64,000 nucleotides of DNA, taken from Arthrobacter cheniae (GTDB lineage Bacteria; Actinomycetota; Actinomycetes; Actinomycetales; Micrococcaceae). The translations under genes were made by a program, and so were the position numbers. Below, piece after piece: positions 53,589-63,219 of the stretch. The notes beneath the pieces were generated by a model. That model searched no databases and was not told the origin of the DNA. It saw nothing but the letters and a program-made list of their open reading frames with translations. Location: NCBI RefSeq assembly GCF_003602275.1, contig NZ_QZVT01000002.1, forward strand, positions 310,001 through 374,000, written 5' to 3'. Each line of letters opens with the position of its first letter. The stretch's first letter is position 1.

Positions 53589-54062
53589 ATGTCAGAACGA
53601 CTAGCCGCCGGCGAGAGTGCCCCCGACTTCACGCTCGATGACGCCGCAGGCAACGAGATGACACTGTCCTCCCTCCGGGGCGGGAAAGTCGTCGTTTATT
53701 TCTATCCGGCCGCCGCCACCCCCGGTTGCACCACCGAGGCGTGCGACTTCCGCGACAACCTCGCCTCCCTCGGCGCCGCGGGGTACACCGTCCTGGGGAT
53801 CTCCCCCGACCCAGTCGCCAAGCTGGCCTCGTTCTCCGAGCAGGAATCTCTCACCTTCCCACTCCTCTCCGACGAGGACCACGCGGTCGCAGAGGCCTAC
53901 GGCGCGTGGGGCGAGAAGAAGAACTACGGCAAGACCTATGAGGGACTCATCCGCTCCACGATCGTCGTCGACGAGGAGGGCAGGGTTGCTCTGGCGCAGT
54001 ACAACGTGCGCGCGACCGGCCACGTCGCGAAGCTACGTCGCGACCTCGGGATCGATCAGTAG
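53589..54062 (+). CDS. bcp: thioredoxin-dependent peroxiredoxin (Bcp/PrxQ type)
   Basis: A 157-residue peroxiredoxin reducing hydroperoxides in the cytoplasm. TPGCTTEACDFRD places the peroxidatic Cys47 and the resolving Cys five residues later, as in PrxQ. The YNVRATGHVAKL end is typical. AGGAG lies close before ATG 53589. Divergent from the MarR regulator, which may control it. Confidence 0.93.
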   Translation: MSERLAAGESAPDFTLDDAAGNEMTLSSLRGGKVVVYFYPAAATPGCTTEACDFRDNLASLGAAGYTVLGISPDPVAKLASFSEQESLTFPLLSDEDHAVAEAYGAWGEKKNYGKTYEGLIRSTIVVDEEGRVALAQYNVRATGHVAKLRRDLGIDQ

Positions 54063-54132
54063 GGAGTCCTGCCCCTGCCTCCCATGGCGCTAAAGTAGGA
54101 GGCAGGGTGCCCCTCTGGCGAGGCGCATCGAA

Positions 54133-54214
<82 letters not shown>

Positions 54215-54218
54215 CATC

Positions 54219-54253
54219 AAGGCCCTGGCCGGAGTGATCCGACCAGGGCCTTT
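54219..54253 (+). terminator. tRNA-Leu terminator
   Basis: AAGGCCCTGG pairs perfectly with CCAGGGCCTT around a 14-base loop, followed by TCC, five bases after the tRNA. Confidence 0.8.
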
Positions 54254-54483
54254 CCGCTGCATGCAGGGATTGTCCTCCACGCCGCCGACGCCGGTATCAC
54301 CGCAGGTCACGGGCAGGTCACGGCGTGCTGGGCCCAACCGTGCGCGGAAATTTAATTTTGCAGAACCAACCCATCCACCCCCACCGGTCCCCCGAAGTAA
54401 CTGTGAGACATCGACACGATGTGTTTCATCAAACAGTCACAGACCGCAGGCACTCGCCGGGTCACTTCTACGGAGGAAATCTC

Positions 54484-55194
54484 ATGGAACTCACCAAGCG
54501 CAGGAACCTCTCGATCCTCGGGATCGCAGCCGTCTCGATGTTCGGTCTCGCAGCCTGTGGCGGCGGCACCGAATCAGCGTCCGAGGCCACCCCGAGCAGC
54601 ATGGCCAGTGAGACCAGCATGGCCAGCGAGTCCCCCTCGGCAGAGGCAAGCATGAGCCCCTCGGCTTCCGCTGACGCCGCGATGGACCCCGCCGCCAACC
54701 TCGTAGGCCCCGGCTGTGCCGGCTACGCCGAGACGGTTCCCGACGGCGCAGGCTCGGTTGCCGGCATGGCCCTCGATCCCGTAGCGACCGCCGCGTCCAA
54801 CAACCCCATCCTGACCCAGCTCACCGCTGCCGTCTCCGGTGGAATCAACCCCGACGTCGACCTCGTCGACACCCTCAACGGTGGCGAGTTTACCGTCTTC
54901 GCCCCGGTCGACGAGGCTTTCGCAGCCCTGCCCGCCGAGGCCGTCGAGGGCCTCAAGACCGACACCGAGGGCCTCTCCAGCATCCTCACCTACCACGTCG
55001 TGCCCGGCAAGATCCAGCCGGCCGAGCTCGAGGGCACCACCCAGACCACGGTCCAGGGCGCCATGCTCGAGGTCACCGGCTCGGGCGATGAGCTCAAGGT
55101 CAACGATGCCAACGTCATCTGCGGTGGCGTCCAGACCGCCAACGCCGTCGTGTACCTGATCGACGCCGTCATGATGCCCCCCGCAGCCGGCTAA
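54484..55194 (+). CDS. fasciclin-domain lipoprotein
   Basis: A 236-residue protein from ATG 54484 with GGAGGAAATCTC before it. Signal peptide with lipobox FGLAAC, Cys23 lipidated; a Ser/Ala/Met-rich linker of about 50 residues; then one fasciclin (FAS1) domain with the hallmark [19 protein letters not shown] and [12 protein letters not shown] segments and a final [11 protein letters not shown]. These MPT70/FAS1-type surface lipoproteins bind matrix or the cell wall; ligand unknown. Confidence 0.88.
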   Translation: MELTKRRNLSILGIAAVSMFGLAACGGGTESASEATPSSMASETSMASESPSAEASMSPSASADAAMDPAANLVGPGCAGYAETVPDGAGSVAGMALDPVATAASNNPILTQLTAAVSGGINPDVDLVDTLNGGEFTVFAPVDEAFAALPAEAVEGLKTDTEGLSSILTYHVVPGKIQPAELEGTTQTTVQGAMLEVTGSGDELKVNDANVICGGVQTANAVVYLIDAVMMPPAAG

Positions 55195-55246
55195 GGACCA
55201 CTGATCTCCCTGGTTCAAACCTCTAACGCGTTCCAGGGATAACGGA

Positions 55247-55286
55247 CGGACCCTCTCACCCCCGCGGTGAGGGGGTCCGCTCCTTT
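55247..55286 (+). terminator. terminator after the fasciclin gene
   Basis: CGGACCCTCTCACC (55247-55260) pairs with GGTGAGGGGGTCCG (55266-55279), a 14-bp stem with one G-T pair and a five-base loop, followed by CTCCTTTG. Confidence 0.75.
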
Positions 55287-55399
55287 GTCGTCGGACCCGC
55301 GTACCTGAGTGGCAGGGACAGGAGGATCGCCTAGACTGAGGGCTTCCAACCCCCGGATCGCCAGGACCGGGATTCCCCTGCCTTTCGGAGATCCTGCTT

Positions 55400-57142
55400 G
55401 TGAAGAACGCCGCCGCGCGCCGCGCCCGCCACGGACAGGCTCCCACCAGGACACTCGCGCACCCGCTGCGGGCCGTGATCGCGTTCCTGTCCGTGGCCTC
55501 GCTCGTGTCGTGCACCGGTGGCCAGGTGGCACCACCACAACCCTCCGCGACGACGACGCCGTCCGCTACTGCTGCCGCTGAAGTCTCCACCTTCACCTTC
55601 GGGACCGCTGCCGATCCCCGCACCCTCGACCCCGCACTCGCCAATGACACGGAGTCCTATCGCGTCACCCAGCAGATCATGCAGGGCCTCGTCGGGGTCG
55701 ACCCGCTGACGTCGGAGCCGACGGCGCTGCTGGCCGAGTCCTGGGATGAACAGGACAGCGGCCGTTCCTACGAGTTCACGCTGAGGGACGACGTTGTTTT
55801 CCAGGACGGGGAACCCTTCGACGCCGCAGCCGTCTGCGCGAACTTCGACCGCTGGTACACCCTCCCCGCCACCGCTCGCACCGGTACCGGCCGCCTGCCC
55901 TTCGAGAATGTCTTCAAGGGCTACGCGGACCAGCCCGAGACAAGCCTGTACGAGGGCTGTACGGCTACAGCTGAATACACGGTCGACCTGCAGCTCGCCG
56001 GCCGGATTACCGGCCTGATCCCCGCGCTTGCCGCTCCGGCCTTCGCCATCTCCTCCCCCGCCGCACTGGAGGCGGGCGCCGCGAACGACCTCACGGAGTC
56101 CCTGGACGGAGCGCCCATGTCCCGCTACGGGCAGGCTCCTGTCGGAACGGGTCCCTTCCAGCTCGCCTCATGGGAGCCGGGCGGGGTGGAACTGTCTTTC
56201 TTCGACGGGTACTGGGGCGAGCGGGGCGAGGTGGACCGCGTCGTCTTCACCACCATCTCCAATCCGGACTCGCGAGCCAGGGCCCTGACCTCGGGCCGGA
56301 TCGACGGGTACGACTTCGTCTCCGTGGACAGCGCCGTCGATCTCGCCCGCAACGGCCTGCAGTTCCTGCAGCGGGATCCCTACTCCGTGCTGTACCTCGG
56401 AATGAACGAGGACTTCCCCGGGGTGGACAACCTGCTGTTCCGGCAGGCCGTAGCCCACGCCATCGACAAGGACGCGCTCATCCAGGGCCGCTTCCTGGAC
56501 GGTACGAAACCGGCCCGGCAGTTCATCCCCGAGAAGCTCGGCGTCAGCGGCGAGACGGTGGAGGCCTACGGCTACGACCTCGGTCGGGCGAAGGACCTCC
56601 TCGACCAGTCCGGGTACGACGGGCGCGAACTTCCCTTCTACTATCCCCGCAACGTGTCCAGGGCATACCTGCCGTCCCCGGAGAAGGCCTACGCCGAATT
56701 GAGCCGCCAACTGACGGAGGCCGGATTCGTCATCAAGCCCGTACCGATCGACTGGAGCGAAGGCTACATCGAGGCGGTCCAGCAGACGGGCGACCGGGCC
56801 TTCCATCTGCTGGGCTGGAGTGGCAGTTACGAGGATCCGGACAATTTCGTCGGAGCCCTGTTCGGCGCCTACAACGAGGAGTTCGGCTACGAGGACCCGC
56901 AGTTGTTCAGCAAGATCAACCGCGCCCGCGGACTCCCCGCCGACGAGGACCGAACAGGGGCGTATGCGGACATCAGTTCCCAGATCTCGGCCCGGATCCC
57001 GGCCGTCCCCCTCGCCTTCCCGATCTCCGCGCTCGCGATGAGCGCACGGGTGACCACCTACCCCGTCAGCCCCGTGATGAACGAGGTCTTCAACCGCATC
57101 GACCTGGCCGACGTCGAGCCGAGGCCCGAGCCGTCCAGCTGA
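55400..57142 (+). CDS. family 5 extracellular solute-binding lipoprotein (peptide/oligopeptide type)
   Basis: A 580-residue solute-binding protein of an ABC importer. Lipobox LVSC with Cys at residue 38. DPRTLDPALANDTESYRVTQQIMQGLV, SWDEQDSGRSYEFTLRDDVVFQDGEPFDAAAV and GTGPFQLASWEPGG are SBP_bac_5 motifs, and NEDFPGVDNLLFRQAVAHAID is the hinge region. No permease or ATPase genes lie next to it, so it is an orphan that must use a transporter elsewhere. GTG 55400. Confidence 0.88.
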   Translation: MKNAAARRARHGQAPTRTLAHPLRAVIAFLSVASLVSCTGGQVAPPQPSATTTPSATAAAEVSTFTFGTAADPRTLDPALANDTESYRVTQQIMQGLVGVDPLTSEPTALLAESWDEQDSGRSYEFTLRDDVVFQDGEPFDAAAVCANFDRWYTLPATARTGTGRLPFENVFKGYADQPETSLYEGCTATAEYTVDLQLAGRITGLIPALAAPAFAISSPAALEAGAANDLTESLDGAPMSRYGQAPVGTGPFQLASWEPGGVELSFFDGYWGERGEVDRVVFTTISNPDSRARALTSGRIDGYDFVSVDSAVDLARNGLQFLQRDPYSVLYLGMNEDFPGVDNLLFRQAVAHAIDKDALIQGRFLDGTKPARQFIPEKLGVSGETVEAYGYDLGRAKDLLDQSGYDGRELPFYYPRNVSRAYLPSPEKAYAELSRQLTEAGFVIKPVPIDWSEGYIEAVQQTGDRAFHLLGWSGSYEDPDNFVGALFGAYNEEFGYEDPQLFSKINRARGLPADEDRTGAYADISSQISARIPAVPLAFPISALAMSARVTTYPVSPVMNEVFNRIDLADVEPRPEPSS

Positions 57143-57252
57143 TGCATCGTGCGTATCCTTCCGGTACTTCTCGACGGGGGCGTGCGGATTTAAATATGGT
57201 CACCGCCAGACGCTAGGCTTTCCCTGCTAGGACCTCGCGACTGGAGACAACG

Positions 57253-58746
57253 TTGACCACCACCCATCAGGGCTTGCCCGCCAAGACCACCGACGTCGTC
57301 CTGATCGGCGGCGGGATCATGAGTGCGACGCTCGGAGCGTTCCTGCGACAGTTGCAGCCCACCTGGGACATCTCCCTCTTCGAGAGGCTCGACGTCGCCG
57401 GCCTCGAGAGTTCCGACCCCTGGAACAATGCAGGCACCGGGCATTCCGCACTCTGCGAACTGAACTACTCGCCCGCTGCCAAGGACGGTTCGGTCGACCC
57501 GGCCAAGGCAGTCGCCATCAACGAGCAGTTCCAGGTCTCACGCCAGTTCTGGTCCCACATGGTGTCCGAGGGCCACATCGGCGACCCGCGCACCTTCATC
57601 AACACGGTGCCTCACATGAGTTTCGTCTGGGGCCAGGCCAACGCGGAGTACCTGCGCAGGCGCTATGAGTCGCTCAGCGCCCAGCCGCTCTTCTCCACGA
57701 TGGAGCACAGCGAGGACCACGGCACCATCGCCGGCTGGACTCCACTGGTCATGAAGGGTCGCAACCCCTCGCAACCCGTTGCTGCATCCCGGGTCGAGGG
57801 CGGTACCGACGTCGACTTCGGAGCATTGACCCGCCACCTCACCACGTACCTCGACGGCACCGGCGTCGACCTCCACTACGGCTTCGACGTGCTCGACGTC
57901 GCGCGCGCCGGCGATGGCCGCTGGGATGTGAAGGTCAAGAACAGGGTGACGGGCGAGGCCAGCACTGTCACCACGAAGTTCGTCTTCATCGGTGCGGGCG
58001 GCGGCGCCCTGCACCTGCTGCAGCGTAGCGGAATCCCCGAGGGTCGCGGTTTCGCCGGTTTCCCCGTCTCCGGGCAATTCCTCCGCTGTACGGATCCCGA
58101 GCTCGTCGACCAGCACAACGCGAAGGTCTATGGCCAGGCCTCGGTCGGCGCTCCCCCCATGTCCGTCCCGCACCTCGATACCCGTTTCGTCAAGGGTGAG
58201 CGCTCGCTCCTGTTCGGTCCGTACGCCGGTTTCTCCACGAAGTTCCTGAAGCGCGGATCCTACCTGGACCTGCCCACCTCCATCAGGACCTCGAACCTCG
58301 TGCCCATGCTGGCCGTGGCCAAGGACAACATGTCGTTGACCAAGTACCTCATCACGGAGGTCCTCAAGAACCGCGAGGCCAAGAACGAGGCCTTGAACGA
58401 GTTCCTGCCAAGCGCCGAGGGCGGCAGCTGGGAACTCATCTCCGCCGGGCAACGTGTACAGGTCATCAAGAAGGCTCCGAAGAAGGGCGGCGTACTGCAG
58501 TTCGGTACCGAAGTCATCACGTCGTCGGACGGTTCGGTCGGAGCACTGCTGGGCGCCTCCCCCGGGGCATCCACAGCCGCTCCCATCATGGTGGAACTGC
58601 TCAGGCGGTGCTTCCCCGGGAAGATGTCCGATTGGGAGCCGAAGCTCAAGGAGATGCTGCCCGGGTACGGCGTCCAGCTCAACGAGAACCCGTCCCTGGC
58701 GGCCGAGGTCCAGTCGCTCACCGACAAGGCCCTCAAACTCGCATAA
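57253..58746 (+). CDS. mqo: malate:quinone oxidoreductase
   Basis: A 497-residue FAD flavoprotein, peripheral on the inner membrane, oxidising malate to oxaloacetate and reducing quinone. FAD fold [23 protein letters not shown], then [31 protein letters not shown] are near-identical to family patterns. TTG 57253 has CTGGAGACAACG before it. Stand-alone, as is usual. Confidence 0.96.
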   Translation: MTTTHQGLPAKTTDVVLIGGGIMSATLGAFLRQLQPTWDISLFERLDVAGLESSDPWNNAGTGHSALCELNYSPAAKDGSVDPAKAVAINEQFQVSRQFWSHMVSEGHIGDPRTFINTVPHMSFVWGQANAEYLRRRYESLSAQPLFSTMEHSEDHGTIAGWTPLVMKGRNPSQPVAASRVEGGTDVDFGALTRHLTTYLDGTGVDLHYGFDVLDVARAGDGRWDVKVKNRVTGEASTVTTKFVFIGAGGGALHLLQRSGIPEGRGFAGFPVSGQFLRCTDPELVDQHNAKVYGQASVGAPPMSVPHLDTRFVKGERSLLFGPYAGFSTKFLKRGSYLDLPTSIRTSNLVPMLAVAKDNMSLTKYLITEVLKNREAKNEALNEFLPSAEGGSWELISAGQRVQVIKKAPKKGGVLQFGTEVITSSDGSVGALLGASPGASTAAPIMVELLRRCFPGKMSDWEPKLKEMLPGYGVQLNENPSLAAEVQSLTDKALKLA

Positions 58747-58797
58747 CGACCGCGGAGCCAGCCAGCCGGGCGACCGTCAGCACCGAAGGCAGGTTAA

Positions 58798-61700
58798 TTG
58801 TTCCGTCTTGCCCAGCTCTCGCTCGGTAATCGCGCGCTCATCGCGCTCATCACGATCTTCGCCTCCGTCTTCGGTGTCATCACCCTGGGGTCACTCAAGC
58901 AGGAACTCATCCCCTCGCTCGAGTTCCCCCGGATCACCGTGCTGTCCGCCGTTCCGGGAGCATCACCGGAGTACCTCGACCAGCAGGTGAGCGAACCGCT
59001 CGAGGCGGCGCTCAGCGGAGTCGAGGGTTTGGAATCGTCGTCGAGCACCTCCCGCACCGGCGTCTCCACCGTCAACCTCGTCTTCGTCTACGGCACGAAC
59101 CTGGACCGGGCTCGGGCGCAGGTCGACAGGGCCATTTCCACAGTCCGTCCGACGCTTCCCGATGACGTCGAGCCGCAGGCGCTGGCCGGCAGCATCAGCG
59201 ACCTGCCGATCGTCTTCATGGCGGTGTCCTCGGACCAGTCCCTCAGCGAGCTCAACGGGGACCTCGCTCGGCTGACCGTTCCCCGTCTCCAGAAGATCGA
59301 CGGCGTGCGCACGGCGGACGTCTCGGGCGGAACCTCCCAGCACGTGGCGATCCTGCCGAAGGACGGAGCCCTCGAAGCGGCCGGCCTGACTGTCGGTGAC
59401 CTCACCAGCACCCTCGAGGACAACGGCGCACTGTTCCCTGTCGGAACACTCGATGAAGATCCGCGGTCATTGACCATCCAGGCCGGGAGCCAGATCGGGT
59501 CGCTCGATGACGTGGAGGCACTGCCGGTGCTGCCGTCCACCTCCTCCGGTGCACCCGATTCCACCGCCCCCGCCCCTGGGCGGACCGCGACTGCTCCCCG
59601 TCCGGCCGTCACGATCGGTGAGGTCGCCGACGTCGGCCTGGCCGATGATGCCCCCACCTCCGTCGCCCGTACCAACGGGGTCGAGACGCTCGCCCTGACG
59701 GTGACGAAGGTCCCCGATGGCGACACGGTCGAGATCTCGCACGAGATCGTCGCCCTTGTCCCCGAGCTCGAGGCCGAACTCGGCAATGCCGCCGACATCA
59801 CAGTGGTCTTCGATCAGGCGCCGTTCATCGAGAGCAGCATCGACGACCTCACCACGGAGGGCATCCTGGGGCTCGGATTCGCCGTGCTCATCATCCTGAT
59901 CTTCCTGCTGTCGGTCCGCTCGACGCTCGTCACCGCCATCTCGATACCGCTCTCACTGCTGATCACCTTCATCGGCCTCTACGCTGCGGGCTATTCGCTC
60001 AACCTGCTCACCCTCGGAGCACTGACCATCGCCATCGGTCGCGTCGTGGATGATTCGATCGTCGTCATCGAGAACATCAAGCGCCATCTCGGCTACGGGG
60101 AGGAAAAGCGCGAGGCCATCCTGACGGCGGTCCGCGAGGTCGCGGGAGCCATCACCGCTTCCACACTGACCACGGTCGCCGTCTTCGCCCCGATCGGCTT
60201 CGTCGGCGGGCTGGCCGGCGAGCTCTTCCGGCCCTTCGCCGTGACCACCGGGATCGCGCTCCTGGCGTCCCTCGCGGTGTCGCTGACCATCATCCCGGTG
60301 CTGGCCTTCTGGTTCCTGCCCCGGACGTCGGTGGCCCCCGCGACGTTCCCGACGTCCGCTTCCTCGACCTCCTCGTCCTCAACCTCCGCGTCCTCAACCT
60401 CCGCGTCCTCAACCTCCGCGTCCTCAACCTCCGCGTCGTCGACGCCCGCCGGCTTCGAGAACTCCGCGGCGGTCACACGCCGCGGTGCCCGTCACGCCGC
60501 CGCCGTGCCGAATGACGGCGGGCAGATCACACCGAGTCCGGAGCGGACCTCTTTCCTCCAGCGCGGCTACCTGCCGATCCTGACGAGCACGCAGCGTCAC
60601 CCCGTCGTCACGCTCATCAGTGGGCTCATCGTGCTGGGAGCGACGGCGGCAATGGTCCCGTTCCTTCCTACGAACCTCCTGGGCGGATCAGGGCAGAACA
60701 GTTTCTCGATCACACAGACCCTCACCCCCGGATCAAGCCTGGCCACCACCACGGAGGCAGCGGGCCGGACGGAGGAGATCCTCGCCGACAATCCGGAGAT
60801 CCGCGACGTCCAGCTCACCGTCGGCAACGCCGATGGTGCGTTCGCCGCCCAGTTCTCGGGCGGTGCCTCGGTGGCGACCTTCACCGTCATCACCGACGAG
60901 GAGGCCGACCAGGAAGTCCTTCAGGAATCCGTACGAGAGGACCTCGAGGAACTCCAGGACGCCGGCAGCTTCTCGTTGTCGAGCCAGCAAGGCGGCTTCG
61001 GAACGTCCAGCACGATCGACATCGATATCACGGCACCGGTGAGCGAAGACCTCGAGTCCGCCAATGCCGCCGTGCTCGACGGCATGCAGGGGCTCGACGG
61101 CGCCGGCGAGGTCACGAGCAACCTCTCCGCGGCCCAACCGCAGGTGCAGATCGACGTGGACCGGGCCGGCGCCGTGGAGGCCGGGCTCACGGAGGGCCAG
61201 ATCGCCGCCCTCCTCGGGGGCCGCATCAGTCCGGTCCCCGCGGGCACCGTGCGCTTCGATGCGAGTGACTTCCCGGTCCTGATCGGTGAGGGAACGGCGA
61301 TCACAAGCCTCGAGCAACTGCGCACCCTTCGGATCCCGACGTCTCGGGGGCCCGTCGCCCTGACGGACGTCGCGTCGGTGGAGGAGGTCCAGGTGCCTCT
61401 TTCGGTGACCAGCTCCAACGGTGAGCGGACCGCCCGCATCTCGATCACGCCGTCGGGCGACGACCTCGGGACACTGACGACGGCGGTCGACGAGAGGCTC
61501 GCCGGCATCGATCTGCCGACCGGCGCAACCGCCACCGTCGGCGGCGCTTCGTCCCAGCAGACGGAGTCCTTCGATCAGTTGTTCCTGGCGCTCTGGGCGG
61601 CCGTGGCCATCGTGTACGTCATCATGGTCGCCACCTTCAAGAGCCTCGTGCAGCCCCTGATCCTGCTCGTCTCGATTCCCTTCGCGGCCACAGGTGCCAT

Positions 61701-62139
61701 CGCGCTCCTGCTGATCACCGGAATCCCCCTCGGGCTGCCCTCTCTCATCGGCATGCTGATGCTCGTCGGCATCGTGGTCACGAACGCGATCGTGCTGATC
61801 GACCTCATCAACCAGTACCGGCTTCCGCGGAACGGTTTCCCCGGCCTCCGTGTCGCGGATGCCATCCGGGAGGGAGCCCGCCAGCGCCTCCGGCCCATCC
61901 TCATGACCGCGTTGGCCACCATCTTCGCGCTGACGCCGATGGCACTCGGGCTGACGGGCGAGGGCGGCTTCATCTCGCAACCACTCGCCGTCGTCGTGAT
62001 CGGTGGGCTCGTCTCCTCGACCGCGCTGACGCTCGTCCTCGTGCCGGTCCTGTACCGGCTCGTCGAGGGCCGCCGGGAGGAACGGGCGTCGCGCCGGGAG
62101 GAGCAGTCCCGGGGCTTTACGGGCGAACAACCCGCCTAG
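58798..62139 (+). CDS. RND-superfamily efflux transporter (AcrB/HAE-like)
   Basis: A 1113-residue inner-membrane pump. TTG 58798 has AAGG and AGG upstream. Membrane segments occur at the start, about 355-520 and about 610 and 940-1095, flanking two large extracellular loops, as in AcrB. The proton-relay motif IAIGRVVDDSIVVIENIKRH is intact in TM4. It lacks a paired membrane-fusion gene, as typical for Gram-positive relatives. Between TM6 and TM7 it has an unusual Ser/Thr/Ala-rich insert of 35-odd residues encoded by a tandem repeat. Likely regulated by the MarR protein just downstream. Confidence 0.9.
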   Translation: MFRLAQLSLGNRALIALITIFASVFGVITLGSLKQELIPSLEFPRITVLSAVPGASPEYLDQQVSEPLEAALSGVEGLESSSSTSRTGVSTVNLVFVYGTNLDRARAQVDRAISTVRPTLPDDVEPQALAGSISDLPIVFMAVSSDQSLSELNGDLARLTVPRLQKIDGVRTADVSGGTSQHVAILPKDGALEAAGLTVGDLTSTLEDNGALFPVGTLDEDPRSLTIQAGSQIGSLDDVEALPVLPSTSSGAPDSTAPAPGRTATAPRPAVTIGEVADVGLADDAPTSVARTNGVETLALTVTKVPDGDTVEISHEIVALVPELEAELGNAADITVVFDQAPFIESSIDDLTTEGILGLGFAVLIILIFLLSVRSTLVTAISIPLSLLITFIGLYAAGYSLNLLTLGALTIAIGRVVDDSIVVIENIKRHLGYGEEKREAILTAVREVAGAITASTLTTVAVFAPIGFVGGLAGELFRPFAVTTGIALLASLAVSLTIIPVLAFWFLPRTSVAPATFPTSASSTSSSSTSASSTSASSTSASSTSASSTPAGFENSAAVTRRGARHAAAVPNDGGQITPSPERTSFLQRGYLPILTSTQRHPVVTLISGLIVLGATAAMVPFLPTNLLGGSGQNSFSITQTLTPGSSLATTTEAAGRTEEILADNPEIRDVQLTVGNADGAFAAQFSGGASVATFTVITDEEADQEVLQESVREDLEELQDAGSFSLSSQQGGFGTSSTIDIDITAPVSEDLESANAAVLDGMQGLDGAGEVTSNLSAAQPQVQIDVDRAGAVEAGLTEGQIAALLGGRISPVPAGTVRFDASDFPVLIGEGTAITSLEQLRTLRIPTSRGPVALTDVASVEEVQVPLSVTSSNGERTARISITPSGDDLGTLTTAVDERLAGIDLPTGATATVGGASSQQTESFDQLFLALWAAVAIVYVIMVATFKSLVQPLILLVSIPFAATGAIALLLITGIPLGLPSLIGMLMLVGIVVTNAIVLIDLINQYRLPRNGFPGLRVADAIREGARQRLRPILMTALATIFALTPMALGLTGEGGFISQPLAVVVIGGLVSSTALTLVLVPVLYRLVEGRREERASRREEQSRGFTGEQPA
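60376..60435 (+). repeat. 15-bp tandem repeat within the RND transporter gene
   Basis: Four exact copies of TCCTCAACCTCCGCG, with degenerate copies on each side. Each adds five residues (Ser-Ser-Thr-Ser-Ala). The unit length is a multiple of three, so copy-number change keeps the reading frame. Confidence 0.95.
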
Positions 62140-62191
62140 CCAGCAAGGACGCATCGTGACTGTCAGGTGCGGTACCTTGATCGGCGGCTAC

Positions 62192-62213
62192 ACTAGATGC
62201 AAAGCTATCTAGT
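62192..62213. promoter_or_regulatory. probable MarR operator
   Basis: Perfect 7-bp arms ACTAGAT and ATCTAGT separated by eight bases, 35 bases before the second MarR gene. Size and symmetry fit a MarR-dimer site for autoregulation. Confidence 0.65.
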
Positions 62214-62248
62214 TGTCGGCGGCGCCGGCAGAAGGCCGGGACGCAGCC

Positions 62249-62749
62249 ATGGCTGAGCAGGTGGACACAACGATCGGACGCACGGATCAGGACGACCCGA
62301 GCGATACCGGGCCCTCGGTCCGGCAGTCGTCGGAGACCTGGGAGTCGCTGTTCCGCGCTCAGGTCGGCGTCATGCGGCGAATCCGCATGGATCCGGTGTT
62401 CAGGGAGCTACCCATCGGCGAGTACGACGTCCTCTTCAACCTGACCCGCTGTCCCACGGGCTGGACGCGCCTCAACGAGCTCAACCACCACCTACTCATC
62501 AGCCAGCCCAGCCTCAGCCGGATGGTGGACCGGCTGGAAGCAAAGGGCCTGGTGGTGAAGCGGCCCGCGCAGACGGACCAGCGCGGCGTCGAACTCGCGC
62601 TCACCGACGAGGGCCGGGCGTTGCAGAGGCGCATCGGATCGACGCATGTCCACCGCATCCAGGAGGTGCTGGCGCCCGTGCTCAGCACATCCGAGATGGA
62701 GCAGCTCAAAGCACTCACCGACAAGATCAACGCGCACCTCGGCGACTAG
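62249..62749 (+). CDS. MarR-family transcriptional regulator (copy 2)
   Basis: A 166-residue winged-helix protein starting at ATG 62249. Recognition-helix region NELNHHLLISQPSLSRMVDRLEAKGLVVKRPAQTDQRGVELALTDEG spans about residues 75-120. Located 109 bases after the RND pump on the same strand with its own operator-like repeat, it is the probable repressor of itself and perhaps of the pump. Confidence 0.87.
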   Translation: MAEQVDTTIGRTDQDDPSDTGPSVRQSSETWESLFRAQVGVMRRIRMDPVFRELPIGEYDVLFNLTRCPTGWTRLNELNHHLLISQPSLSRMVDRLEAKGLVVKRPAQTDQRGVELALTDEGRALQRRIGSTHVHRIQEVLAPVLSTSEMEQLKALTDKINAHLGD

Positions 62750-62850
62750 CACGGCGTACCTCCCCGGACCGTCGACGCGGAACGCGGGAGGGCTTCGTCA
62801 TCGCCGGCGTCGGGTGGGCTCGTCCGTCTGGGGAGCAGTCAGCGCGGCAA

Positions 62851-63120
62851 TCAGCGGAGGACGAGCCGCTCTTCGCTGCGCTCCAGGGGGAGGTTGTGGA
62901 CCGAGGCAGTCACCAGGAGCCGTGAATGCTGCAGCGAGCCGCCGACCGTCGAGAGGAAGGCCGTGTCGGTAGCATCCCTGCCGGTCTCAATGCGCAGCAT
63001 CGAGGCCCTCGGCGCAAGCCCGGTCGCGTCCAGCAGGAGCCAGGAACCGTCGACCCACGCCTCGACGGCGGCGTGGAAGTCCATCGGACTGAGGCCGGTT
63101 CGTTGCTCCCGGTAGACGGT
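62851..63120 (-). pseudogene. truncated transglutaminase-like protein (C-terminal remnant)
   Basis: The last ~90 codons (LSPMDFHAAVEAW, GSWLLLDATGLAPR, IETGRDATDTAFLSTVGG) match the C-terminal end of transglutaminase-like proteins, including the DFHAxxEAW and GRDAxDxAF segments with the active-site His/Asp region. The reading frame continues upstream only antisense to the SDR gene, and the N-terminal core with the catalytic cysteine is absent. It therefore looks like a remnant left by loss of the 5' part. Confidence 0.7.
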
Positions 63121-63219
63121 CGGTTCGCCTCCAACTCTATGCTTGAGAAAAGGCCGCACACGTCGGCGTCGGCCGGGCATCTCCGGGCCGGCGGGCCGTA
63201 GCAGCATGAGAGGAACATC

